From the NCBI GenBank assembly GCA_021234155.1, contig JAJEKV010000002.1, positions 8,925,709 to 8,989,708 on the forward strand: a DNA stretch of 64,000 nt, read 5' to 3'. The DNA comes from Isoetes taiwanensis (lineage: Eukaryota; Streptophyta; Lycopodiopsida; Isoetales; Isoetaceae). The notes below the pieces were generated by a model, which was given only the letters and a program-made list of their open reading frames with translations, had not been told where the DNA came from and searched no databases. Position 1 is the first letter of the stretch; each line of letters starts with the position of its first letter. Positions 47,750-58,600 of this stretch are shown here, piece by piece. The translations under genes and the position numbers were made by a program.

Positions 47750-50209
47750 TGTGATGAGCCTGCCGAGTTGACCCTCCCGGCAACTCGGGATCTTGTCAAT
47801 CTTGCACTAATTCTAGGTTGATATTATGGTGAAGAATTGAATCTTCCTTTTGCATCAATGGGCAAATACTTATGAATTCAATGTAATTATGTGAAGTTAA
47901 CATCCAAAGAGTTCACTATTCTCAACAAATATAATATCTAACTATGAATAATTCAACCTAGAAGCTTCGTTCAACCACGATCCTCAGTTGCACTGTTGCC
48001 ATCCCTTGCTTATTCATTGCACATGCACTCACTGGGGTTAGTCCTCGTGACTAAGTGGGGATCCCTGGCTGCCATGTTGTATGCATGGAAACATCTTGGA
48101 AATCTCAGATAACAAGGACATAAGCACAAGCAAGACACCAGATCCTATGTGAGTACATTTCTAGACAATGAAAACTTAATCCAATGAATACTAAACATGA
48201 ACATCAGAAGCAAAGACATAGTCAAAAATACCAAACCATTATGACACATAGCTCCCGGACGATGGGAAGCTCAGCCAGCCTACATGCAGGCTCTGTTAGT
48301 AGAGAAATGCCCAGTCAGCTCACATTCCGAGCCCCCTTGGTGGAGTTGGTGGGGTGAACCTCGTATGTGCATACCCTTCCCAGCCCATGTCGGCGCTGGA
48401 GGACCTCTTACCATGGAGTCACAGGAGTTGACGTACAACCTCACCGGGAAGCTACACCCGTGAGGAGGCCACGCCCGGTGTCACAGAGCATAGATACAAA
48501 GAACACAGATGACATGAGAATGCCGGAATTACCCAGGCCACCAAACCTGGAAGTCCGACCCCAGAGGATCCAATAGACATCAAATTACCAAAACAACATG
48601 CAAAGACCATGACATGTGATGTTCATTAGAATATTTTCTGAACATGTGCCTAGATCTTGCCATTGCCGAGGCTGCCCATATATGTTGAAGTAGCTTATCC
48701 AATGCTCCATGTTTACCTTCATGTAATTCCCTTGCCAAAGTTACTCATAAATCCTAAACCATGTTGAAGTAGCAACTCCACGATGAAGACCTTGATAGCA
48801 ATCCAACCATCGATGCTGAACCCTGCCCTTTTGGCAGCAGATCTATGACCTTACCAACATATCAAGAGCGCAATGATTACAATACAAACATGTCGAAGAA
48901 GTCACAAGCATGGTTGTCATATTGATGTGAATCCAACACCTATGCACTTCATCGGTTACATCAACACTGCTTCATGCCATAGCCATTCTCAAAAGCCCTA
49001 ATAAGCTTCCTATGACTCTTTTGGCCAAACTATTCAATCCCAGATCATGCCTTACCTTCAAAGTTCCATCTCAATAGCTATAATTCAATCATGAGCTATG
49101 GTTTTATAAGCCTACTTTCCATAACTAACGGAAAATCTCAAAACCCAGTGCTTTCACTTAAGAATCAATGTAACATGATGATCGCAACTGCATGTAATCC
49201 TTGCCACATTATCCTAAATCATAGCTCCATCTTTAGGAGCCAAAACAACACAGATGGCACAATTCTTGAGCTTCATACTCAACTCACCGATTAGCTACCC
49301 AGATGCTCATATTCTCCTTTACTTCTATCAAGGAGGATCTACTTAAGAGCCATCCCATAGGTCAATCTGTCAGGTTTTTTACCATTTTAAAGTTATCAAC
49401 CTTTATATTTCATACTAATTCAATTAGATTACAATCATTCAAAGTAATAGATTTCTTTACTATTACTATTCTTGTGACTATTCGGAGCAATCTGTGGCAG
49501 TCTTCACTGGTTCCATCCACATACAAGGCAACTAAGCCCCATCCAAAAGGTTTATTTCTTAATTTAACTCCTTAGATTAGCAACAAATACTAAACCAAAG
49601 CAACATAGAGAAAAGTAAATACATATAAACAACAGAAAATGAAACTTGATCGGTTAGTTCCAAACTTGGAGATGTCCAGCAAAGAAGATTCAAGACATGC
49701 CAAATCTGTTGATTCAAGCCCACATTGGCACTTCCCAAGCATTTTCAGATCTTTTGGCCTCTGAATCAACCCTTCTAGATATGTTTTTACTCACTTATCT
49801 TCTGTAGCCTTATGAGCCTCCAACAAATTCATAAATATTCGCATGCATCATGTACAGACTAATCATGGCAACTCATAGCATCTCAATTCATCAATAGCAA
49901 AATCCCACCTGATAATTTCTTCATTCATAGACCTCTGGATCCCTTGCAATTGATTGCGCTTCCAAAGATCGTCTTGAAGATCTTTCCAGCAAAATAAAAA
50001 TCACTTGAAAAGGATCTCGGGTTTCCGAGATATGATGCTTCAAAGGTCGGGCTCCAAAACTGCCCAAAGTTGCTCCCTGCCTTCATGCTCTGCAACAATC
50101 CTTTTGCCAAACAGACAAAACCCTGAACTCATGCTGGATACATATTATACATGTGTACATACGTACATAAGTACATATACTAGCCCATCAAGTGCCCAGG
50201 TCTATTACA
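47750..50209 (-). repeat. 5' LTR, complete (2,460 bp)
   Basis: Plus-strand ends are TGTGATGAGCC and TCTATTACA. It contains the undisturbed target sequence GCAACATAGAG at about 49,600-49,610, the exact empty site of the 21.75-kb insertion found in the partner LTR. Short ORFs inside repeat those in the 23-kb copy. Confidence 0.9.
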
Positions 50210-50697
50210 AACAATGTTTACAACATCCTTCTTGCAAGGAGAGACTCTGCTATTCTATTCCAGAATTTTGTAATGCTTTGCTTGCAAGCAAAGATGAGAG
50301 AATCACATCTCAACCTCCTTTGGAAGCTAGACCACGGACCATATCCAAGGACGACTTCCGATTTTCTTAATGCAGCAGTTGCAATTGTTGTCCTTTTGGA
50401 ACTTATCATAAGAAATATTACACATTATTCAATGAACCTCTCCCAGCCAACATCACTCAGCAGATACAAGCTTTTAAAAGCATAAAGAAGCACAGACATG
50501 AAATCAAGAAATAGATGTACCTAACAGCCCTGCTATAGTGGAATTGCATCTCGATTTTGTGGACGAAGCCATCACCAGTATCGAGGTTCTGGCTCTCCAA
50601 ATATCATGGTTCCTTGGCCTCTTTGTGGCTATCATTATTTGTTTTAAGTTATTGAATAACACCCTGTTGCCTTGCACTCCTTTGGACTTGGCAAAAT
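50210..50697. other. Flank of the LTR element; no gene recognised
   Basis: Sequence between the 5' LTR end and the pogo-associated ORF. Short overlapping ORFs on both strands, none recognisable. Confidence 0.5.
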
Positions 50698-51024
50698 TCA
50701 AGGTCCCGAGATTTCCATTTCGTGGTGATGAACCACCCTCTTCATCACATCGGCCTTGATTTTGGGTGAATGCTTCTTGGTAAGCTTGTTGAAGTAATCA
50801 GCTGTAAGCTTGGCTATTTCTTGCCTGCGTCTCATGCTCAAATCTTCCCATTCAACTGCTGCTTTTTTCATCTTATTGCGTATTCTGGCATACCTCTTTC
50901 TCCGTGCATCCAATTTCTTGTAAATTGCAGAGGAAACTGGATCTTCACGCGATATCTCCTGTGTTTCAGTGAGATCCAACAAATCTGAAACAATGTATTG
51001 GAATTCATTTGGCCAAAAATCCAA
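50698..51024 (-). CDS. Unrecognised basic ORF next to pogo-like transposase
   Basis: 108 codons on the minus strand, rich in Lys/Arg/Glu. It has a likely helical stretch (R-R-K-R-Y-A-R-I-R-N-K-M-K-K) and D-L-S-M-R-R-R-Q-E-I-A-K-L. It lies about 300 bp downstream of the coiled-coil tail of the transposase relic and in the same direction. It may be a second ORF of the same element or a displaced piece of its C-terminus. It looks helical and basic, but no function can be given. Confidence 0.35.
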   Translation of the reverse strand: MDFWPNEFQYIVSDLLDLTETQEISREDPVSSAIYKKLDARRKRYARIRNKMKKAAVEWEDLSMRRRQEIAKLTADYFNKLTKKHSPKIKADVMKRVVHHHEMEISGP

Positions 51025-51327
51025 CTAGAGGTATGCAACCCTCAATGCATACATTCTGCCCATGTTCAACATCACCCCAGCAGATATGCGTGTCATCTAA
51101 ACTGCACATGACTTGCACATCATCAACATCTTTCAAGGCCTATGAGTTCAGATCTACACAGGGACTATGTGAAGGAGTAATAGGCAGATGCATTAGGTCG
51201 AGATTAGGGGACGTCTGATTGCTTGTAATGGCTGCCCTAAGTGGACTGGCTGCCCTAAGTGGGCTCAATTCTTGCCTCATTCTCAACCTGTTTCTCACCT
51301 GTAGCCTTCTTGTCTTTACTTCCTCAC

Positions 51328-53166
51328 TCAATACCCTCTGAAAACCAAAGACAGATGCCATCTAGACATCCCCCTTGGATACATGAATTTCCTAAGCCTT
51401 GCAGCACTTGTAGCTTCAGCTGCATCAGCTCTCTTCCTCTTCTCGCTCTCCTCCCTGTTAACCTGTGCCCTCTTAGCAGCCTCTTCCCTTTCAGCTTTCC
51501 TCCTTGTAGCCTCGAGCTTCCGTGCTGTCAGCTGCTCCAATTTCATTTTTTCAGCCTCTGCCCTTCTTGCCTTTTCTGCTTTCAATGCCTAACCATCACT
51601 TGATATGTGCACCCTCCCCCAGATGCGGGGCAAAAACCCTCTTCCTTGCCCTCATGGCCTGTGATGGCCGCACATACGTCTGAGATGGTTCTTGCAGACC
51701 AGCCATAGACCCTCCAACATCAGTGCCACACATCTGGCTTACATGAGCCTGAGAAGCCATCACTGCACGAGCACCTTCATCATCAATTGCATGTGTATGT
51801 TCCACATGCACAGATTGTTCTACATGCTCACCAGCTTGAATGTGTATAGACTGGTCGTTTTGCACATCAGTTGGGAGTTGTCCTGGTAAGGCCTCCCATA
51901 TGTCAAACCCTTCCAATTGGGCATCTGGATGGTACTCTTCTCCAACCTACTCCAAGCCATCTGCAATGTCTTCCACATGCACCCTTCCAAACCTGCTACA
52001 CTCCTGGCCTGACTTAACTTTTTCAGAGTCAAAGGACCAAATACTAATGGCCTTAAAACCTGCCTTGATGTTGTGAGGTGTTAGGCCACATGCAATTGAC
52101 TGTGAAATCAATTCTGCTATCTCCTGCCTCTTTGGCTCTGTCCTCCCTTTGCTGACCATGTAGGCAGACTAAGTCTCTTGAATGATGCCTTGAAAGGGGC
52201 AAAGCATGCCACATCTAGAGGTTGAAGTCTATGAAATGTGTGTGCAGGCAATAGGACAAAGTAAATGCCCTTCTCTCTTGCTGCCAATATGACTTCAAGA
52301 TCTACATGACTGCCATGACCATCCAAAATGATAAGGTGAGGCTGATCTGGGGATACACCACCCCGGACTCTCGCTGCTAAATGTGGCAGCCATGATTTAA
52401 ACAATTCTGATGTCATCCAAGCTGAAGCCTGGACAGCCTGAATGGCACCCGCTTCACATCTTGCAATGTTGTCCTGCCTCATTCGACTACCTTTAAAAAT
52501 GTACATGTTGGGGATCCTATACCCCTCAGCATTTACACACACCAAAAGTGTAACCCACTCCCTGTTGTTCATGACGATCGCACTCACCCTGTTCCCCCCC
52601 TTCCTAACTATGATTTTCAGGCCCTTCGCTTTCCCTGCCTGAATTCCAGGCTCATCAGCGTTCGAAATTCTTGAGGCGGGGAAGGCAAACTCAGCATAAA
52701 TCTGCTTGATCCCGGCATAAAAGTTGTCGAGGTTCTCTTGGGTCATGGCACTGGCCCTAGCTACATCTAAGGTTTCTGCACTCCTGAGTGCAATTTCGGG
52801 GTATCTTTGCCTAAAAACCTTCCACCACTTATTGCCTAGTACTCTAGATATCCTACAATTACCCTCTTCTCTAGACATCTCTGCTGCCTTTTCCTTGATA
52901 GCAGATAGAGTAACTCCCATTCCTTGCTCTGCCATGCTAAGGGCCCAATTAACTAGCTCCTTCTCTTGGAGAGTTGTCAAGATTTGTGGATGGTTTGTTT
53001 GCTTGTGGGTTGTTCTACTATATAGCCAATCTCGGATTGTGGATTCTGGTATACCGGACCTCCTTGAAGCCTCTCTAACCGAAATGCCAAGTTCACTTAC
53101 CTCTTTAAGGATGTCTAGCATTTGCTCCTCGATCCATTGGCCTCTCCTAGTCGGCCTCCTCGGCAT
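51328..53166 (-). pseudogene. Pogo/CENP-B (jerky-like) DDE transposase, decayed
   Basis: The main ORF (52,117-53,166) starts M-P-R-R-P-T-R-R-G-Q-W. An N-terminal helix-turn-helix follows (V-R-E-A-S-R-R-S-G-I-P-E-S-T-I-R, residues about 30-47), then a second DNA-binding segment. The DDE_1 core has N-A-D-E-P-G-I, I-L-D-G-H-G-S-H-V-D and L-Q-P-L-D-V-A-C-F-A-P-F-K, giving three acidic catalytic positions. A frameshift near 52,150 moves the C-terminus into another frame (51,953-52,159), which hits an in-frame TAG at about 51,950. Further pieces are 51,596-51,916 and a Lys/Glu coiled coil (51,328-51,585). The element would cut and paste at TA. I did not find its inverted repeats. Confidence 0.85.
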
Positions 53167-53205
53167 TGGACTGGTTGCAGCACTGCCTTGTGGTGCCCTC
53201 TTCTT

Positions 53206-53361
53206 TGTCCTGGGCGCACAGACCCTCTTAGAGGATGCATGTCTCCAGGTACCTTGATCAGCTTTGGTATCTCTTCGTGCCCTTGTCCTGGGCGCGCAGA
53301 CCCTCTTAGAGGATGCATGTCTCCAGGTACCTTGATCAGCTTTGTTATCTCTTCGTGCTCT
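53206..53361. repeat. 78-bp tandem duplication at the start of the transposase region
   Basis: Units 53,206-53,283 and 53,284-53,361 differ at only a few positions. The length is 26 codons, so the minus-strand ORF here (53,115-53,609) carries the 26-residue block twice (K-V-P-G-D-M-H-P-L-R-G-S). It lies just upstream of the transposase start. Confidence 0.93.
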
Positions 53362-53775
53362 TCACAGCCTCCTGTCAATAACATATGCACTATGAAGAGA
53401 GGGCAGGATTTTATCTCCATCGAGGCCATAGCGGGAGTCGGAGAATTGAATTCACAAGAATGAAATCGAGTGCGTAGTTTGGGCGTCAATTCTGGTGTAC
53501 CCTTGAATTCGTTTTTCAAATTTGCATGCTCGAGGTATTTTCTCATGCACGGACATGGAGATCTAGTGCACGGTACATGGGACCTGAAGTCGTGACAGAG
53601 GCACGGCAACGCGGTTGATGGACGTTGGAGTCTCGTTCAACAGAGACCCCAATCAATGACACCTGGCCACAATCCACGGTCTGAAGACGAGTGTACCATT
53701 GGCAGCATGGAGCATCACCGCGAAGGGATGGGGGGTGACTCATGTTTCGAGGTAGGGTCATGGCAGAGGGCGACC

Positions 53776-54332
53776 ATACGTTAATTGTACATACCTAAAC
53801 TTTATGCTTATGGGTAATCCTCCCATATTGATGTGGCAGAGGGAACCATTTTCTATGACATATTTCTGAAAGTATAGAAGAAGAATTTGTCAAAAACAGA
53901 AGATAGATACAGTGTTTAAGGAAACTATTTTCTATGACATATTTCTGAAAGTACAATAGAAGAAGAAAAAGAAGAATAAGATAGATAGTAGTTTTAACGT
54001 CACGCCACTAGGCCGAAGATCCAACCCATTGGCGACATGGACCATCACCACATGGGGGTGACTCATGTTGCTTGGTTGGGTCCCCGCCCTCACCCATACG
54101 TTAATTGTACATACCAAACTTTATGCTTATGGGTAATCCTCCCATATTGATGTGGCAGAGGGAACCATTTTCTATGACATATTTCTGAAAGTATAGAAGA
54201 AGAATTTGTCAAAAACAGAAGATAGATACAGTGTTTAAGGAAACTATTTTCTATGACATATTTCTGAAAGTACAATAGAAGAAGAAAAAGAAGAATAAGA
54301 TAGATAGTAGTTTTAACGTCACGCCACTAGGC
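53776..54332. repeat. Tandem duplication, period ~319 bp, nearly identical
   Basis: About 237 bp starting ATACGTTAATTGTACATACC at 53,776 recurs at 54,096 and ends at CACGCCACTAGGC in both. The copies differ by about one indel, so the event is recent. Inside each, TTTTCTATGACATATTTCTG followed by AAAGTA occurs twice about 79 bp apart. A trailing partial copy (ACAGAAGATAGATACAG) is at about 54,522. Confidence 0.95.
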
Positions 54333-54414
54333 AGCATCCAACTGGACATGTGACCACACACCACACTACATTGCTTGGTTGGGCCCTGCCCCCAACCACC
54401 TTACATTGCGTCTG

Positions 54415-54525
54415 TTGGGATTTGACCCCCAACAATACCGAGTGCGATTCTAGACGATCTCGAACTCGAGACCACATTGCTAAGGAACTAGTGTGTTACC
54501 ACTAGACCAATAAGACTGTCGAAAC
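54415..54525 (-). mobile_element. tRNA-derived SINE head (relic)
   Basis: The minus strand reads TTGGTCTAGTGGTAACAC (A-box-like), and about 30 bases later GAGTTCGAGATC (B-box-like), then diverges. The spacing suits an internal pol III promoter of a tRNA-derived SINE. It is not an intact tRNA gene: no acceptor stem closes around it. Confidence 0.4.
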
Positions 54526-54797
54526 AGAAGATAGATACAGTTTTTAACGTTCACGAGATAGAGGGCAGAACAACTCATGCCAATGCATAAGGGCCCAGAA
54601 GAACTCATGCCAATTCATAAGGGGCCCAAAGACGTGCCCATAAAAGAGGCATCTGACGTGGCACGTTCCTAGTGGTGTGCGTCCAAGTTCTACAACAAGG
54701 CTCTAAAACCATTTCCTCTTCTAAAGTGCCGAAAAAATCCATCTTCCTCCTCTGCGCCAGATCTTGCCTTGCCCTATCTCCTCCGGCATATACAGCT

Positions 54798-55912
54798 ATG
54801 TCTTGGCAGACTTACGTTGATGATCACTTGCTCGCAGATCTGGGAAATGGCCGTCGCCTCTCTGCCGCTGCTATTATGGGCCTAGACGGCAACATCTGGG
54901 CTCAGAGCTCCAACTTTCCTTCGGTTAGTATAGTTTAAAACACATGCTTTTTTCTGAATTTTCGTGGCTTAAGGCATAATTGCAATTTCCTTGCGGATCT
55001 GAATAATCTCTATAATTGTAGCTTTGTGGGGTCTTCAGCATTCATTCATGTCTCAGCTGGGCTGCATTGTGTAATTATGTTTTTTCTGTCTTGGTTTAGT
55101 TTTCAGCATTATTTAAGACTCAGCTCTTTTTCATTGTGAAGAATATTTTTTCTTTAGAGTTTAGGTTATGTTGAAATTAAGTTGTCACGCACGTTTGTTC
55201 GTGAGCTCCATTTTACTGCTTAATTACTAGTGTTTTCCACAAAAAAAACACACATAAAACGATAAGCATGCTAGGTCTTAGATTGTTGACAGATTAACAC
55301 TGTCTCTTCATGATTTTATTAGAGTGATCTTTTTGAGTTTTACTTAGTTACATGCTTTATTTGCAGGTGAAACCAGAGCAGGTAAGTAATATTGTGGCAG
55401 CTTTTGAAGATTCTGGGGAGCTTGCTCAGCATGGTCTTTTTCTTGGGGAAACTAAGTACATGGTAATTCAGGGTGAACAAGGTGCAGTCATACGTGGTAA
55501 AAAGGTATGTCCATACATAATATGATAGGTTATATAAGAGCATTCGAGACCTGAAAAGTAGCATGGCATTTGAATAATTCTTTATTTAATATCTCTGTTG
55601 TGGCTGAAATTTTGTTGTACTTTTGTCTTAATTTTGATTGATGGATCTGTGCACAAATTAGGTTCACATTTACACATGGAAAAGCAAACAACCCATATTC
55701 ACTTCACCTTATCATAAGTTCTTTGGGTTTCTTATAAGCACACTTTGTTTTTATACTAAAACCTGTACTTCTAATAGGGGCAATCGGGCGTAACAATAAA
55801 GAAAACCACCAGCGCACTTGTGATAGGGATTTATGATGAACCAGTTAATCCTGGTGAATGCAATATTGTGGTAGAGAGATTGGGTGATTATCTTATTGAT
55901 GCTGGGATATAA
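54798..55912 (+). CDS. PRF: Profilin, intact, three exons
   Basis: Profilin binds actin monomers, poly-proline proteins such as formins, and phosphoinositides, and controls actin assembly in the cytoplasm. Exons 54,798-54,923, 55,367-55,504 and 55,778-55,912 contain 42, 46 and 44 codons plus stop, giving 132 residues (plant profilins are 131-134). Both introns are GT-AG and phase 0. The start [12 protein letters not shown] is the plant profilin N-terminus with the Trp and Tyr of the poly-proline pocket. [16 protein letters not shown] and the end [13 protein letters not shown] are conserved. I see no stop or frameshift. The 5' leader is short and CT-rich, with a CATAAAAG element at about 54,640. 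It is the only clearly functional gene in the window. Confidence 0.97.
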
Positions 55913-57000
55913 AGTAAATGGTTTGGACGTGATTGCTGTGTCCTTTCTCTTGGAACAAATCAATGGTTACAGAATTAAGCATCAGGTTGTGAGCTGTATT
56001 GGTTAGGAGATGTCTTTGCATGGGAAAAGTTACATATCTTCAAGGTCTGGGAAACATTTTACTTGTCAAAAGTAAATTTTGGGTAAATTATGGAAATTCT
56101 TTTGTTTATATATTTATGAAATCTTCTATATGTAATTTGTGTTGCCTTGTGGATTTTGAAAACAGCGCTTTGCATAAGATGAATAATTGATAGTGGCCTC
56201 TTGTCTGTACATACATGTACAGATGGGACTCCAAGAGACATGGTATTTATGTCGAGTGTTCTTGCATCAGGGGATTTTAAAGCCTTTCTTGAAATGTTCC
56301 AAGGAACTGAGGACTGTCTCGGGTGCAAAATGTCTAGATTCATAGACCACCATGTAGTTTTGGAATGTTTGATGGTTTGTTTATTTAAGGGACTTTGATG
56401 GTTTTAACTTTTAACAGAGGTTACGTGAGTATGGGCCAGTACCTGAAATTTAGGTCATGAAATCTGGATGTTATCTAGAAACGCTATTTGTTGCTGAAGA
56501 ATCATTTGTTTCACAATCAGCGCCTAAGCTACTTAAGTTAGCCAACAAACAGATCGGCACAATGCTCCATTTGTTCATATTCTATTTTTGTTTTTAAACT
56601 TCAGATCAAATGCTTGGGCCTGCTCTTCCTTACCATATAGGTACAATGTGACAGCTGGATTTATGATCGAAGATGGCAAATAGGCTATTGACAAATGTTT
56701 CCTATCATTGAACATATTCTTGGAGAGCAAAAAAACTTTATTAAAAGTTCTGCACCAAATTGAACTTATTCTTGGGCACCAAAAAATAAATACCGCCCTC
56801 AGAGAAAAACTTAAAACAACCAAGCACTAAGCAGCCCATTCTTTTCTTTTCTAACCACTACTGTGCAGGAGTCTTTTAAATACCTGTATAATCTTTTGAA
56901 ATAAGTCTGCCTTCCTCAAAACCAGATTGGCTCATACAAATCGTACATCTTAATATAAATCCTCCTTCCATTTTATTACATTGTGTAAATACCAATCCAA
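55913..57000. other. Profilin 3' flank; no gene recognised
   Basis: AT-rich, with short ORFs on both strands. A TGTACATACATGTACA palindrome-like word lies at about 56,206-56,221. Confidence 0.55.
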
Positions 57001-57002
57001 CA

Positions 57003-58600
57003 ACAGTGTGGGAGTATGCCAGGGTTGCCACTCTTTCCCAACACTGTTGGGGTTATACATTGACCAGCTTGAGGATTGGATTGTCCAACATGGAGGAATT
57101 GCAAATGATGTGGTCAGGTCAAATGGAGGTTGTGCAAATATGTAAGTATCTTGGTATAGATTTTTGTAACGTTCCTGACCGACATGCCCTTAACCAATTG
57201 GGCAAAACCGTCTAGACGTTTATGAGTAGTCACTTCTACCCATTTATGCCGGTGTCTCGGGAATGCGACATCGAGATCCACTCGAGCAGTCTCCATGGGT
57301 CCCTTACAATCTCTCCCACACAAACCATAGACCACACCACCCCGTGATGTCCAAGACTAAGTCAAGACCTAATTTCGGGTCATACTTGCCCCCATTGAGA
57401 CTCAAACTCGAGCCCTGCTCTGATATCAGCTGTAACAGATATGCCCTTAACCAACTGGGCAAAATCATCTAGACGTTTATGAGTAGTTGCTTCTACCCAT
57501 TTATGCCGGTGTCTCGGAAACGCGACACTAAGATCCACTCGAGCACTATGCATTAGAACACATGTATCATAAACAGGATTACTGCAGGATGGACAGCTTT
57601 GTATGCTACGTAGAATAATTGTCATCAAGCAGAGCTCTATTATTGGTCCCATCAGGCGCGCTTGTTTCATGTGTTGGTTAAGCCAGTTCTCCTTTATGGT
57701 GTTGAAGTATAGGGCCTATTATATCACTTGATGCATGGGAGGATTTAGAGCGTGTTAAAAAAAAAACCTTCTTGACTTATGCTCTTGGCATTAGGTCCAC
57801 ACCATATCTTAATCTTCTGCAAGAAATGAGATTTATTACTTCACAACAAGCTGGATTGGAAGGCCACATCCTCCATTGTCAAAAGGTATACACAATTGCC
57901 AAACCTTGCATATACAATGGACATGGGCCCATGCCTTAAAGTTTGTTGGGAACATGCAGGGTGGCTTTCTAAATGGAATGTGCAAGAGTAGGCATTTGTA
58001 CAAGTGAATGATGATGCAGACTTTGATCACTTTGGAGCAATACCTGGATGCAAGCTTTCCAAATTACTTATGGGATGTTAGTGCCCTGGAGATGATTAAG
58101 ACATGACGTTATAAAATATAGATTAATAAATGCACTAATTCACGACCCACAAGGATGCATGTTAGCATGCCTACCCATGAAGAGGCACCGAACTATTACA
58201 TCTAGCCTCACAAGATTGCGCGAGCCACGTGAAAATAGAATCTGTCTTTGTTGTTAGACACAAATGAAGTTGAGCATCATACTCTTCAAATTTGCCCATC
58301 GCTTGCAAATATAGAGCAAAATATATTAGATTAGTTCAATCTAACGAGCCACTACTATGTGCTTTTGCAGATGCCTGTAGTTGCACTCACATGTTATATC
58401 ATGCAGGTTCTTGATCAACAGACCCCTTTTTGTGTCCTCCTCCAATACTGTGATGCCATACTCTATACATAATCATTAGTAAGCTTATTATTATTTAGGT
58501 TTTTCCCTCGAAACCCTACTGTGCTCTTTTTATATTGGGTCCCATATGCCATTTGATTTCTGTAGATGATAAAAATTAATTCAAATCAAATCAATTCACT
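57003..58600 (+). pseudogene. LINE ORF2 (reverse transcriptase C-terminal half), decayed
   Basis: The first block reads S-V-G-V-C-Q-G-C-H-S-F-P-T-L, then L-Y-I-D-Q-L-E-D-W-I and K-Y-L-G-I-D-F (57,005-57,164). This is the G-V-x-Q-G-C-P-L-S-P-T-L-F region of LINE reverse transcriptases. After a TRIM insertion it resumes: G-W-T-A-L-Y-A-T, V-K-P-V-L-L-Y-G-V-E-V (57,677-57,710), then A-W-E-D-L-E-R-V-K, F-L-T-Y-A-L-G-I-R-S-T-P-Y (57,735-57,810). A Cys/His tail near 58,240-58,310 (I-C-L-C-C, H-H-T-L-Q-I-C-P) follows. The 3' end is AT-rich with AATTCAAATC words (to about 58,600). Several stops and frameshifts; dead. Confidence 0.75.
57165..57545 (-). mobile_element. TRIM (miniature LTR retrotransposon), 381 bp
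   Basis: Terminal direct repeats 57,165-57,288 (124 bp) and 57,431-57,545 (115 bp) have TG/CA ends in minus orientation (TGCTCGAGTGGATC to GTTACA). The 142-bp interior starts, two bases after the 5' LTR, with TGATATCAGAGC, the initiator tRNA-Met primer site with one mismatch. It ends in a purine-rich stretch. Size and parts match TRIMs. It sits inside the LINE relic between K-Y-L-G-I-D-F and the next block. I see no target duplication. Confidence 0.75.

Larger units (their letters stand above)
22979..50209 (-). mobile_element. Non-autonomous LTR retroelement split by a 21.75-kb insertion
   Basis: Two long direct repeats are one LTR pair: 5' LTR 47,750-50,209, and 3' LTR 22,979-24,797 plus 46,556-47,294. 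Minus-strand LTR ends are TG and CA. A primer site follows the 5' LTR (minus strand GTTGGTAACAAAGC, about 47,736-47,749). A polypurine stretch AGAAGGGGAGAC (47,295-47,306) precedes the 3' LTR. Outer flanks AACGAT (22,973-22,978) and AACAAT (50,210-50,215) match at five of six bases, which fits an old target duplication. The 455-bp interior codes for nothing, so the element depended on another element's enzymes. Confidence 0.88.

Noticed and set aside
54415-54525. A tRNA gene
   Set aside because: A- and B-box-like words are present but there is no cloverleaf with a closing acceptor stem; called a SINE head instead.
57165-57545. Two tRNA-like SINEs in tandem
   Set aside because: TG/CA ends, a primer-binding-like site and a purine tract fit a TRIM better.
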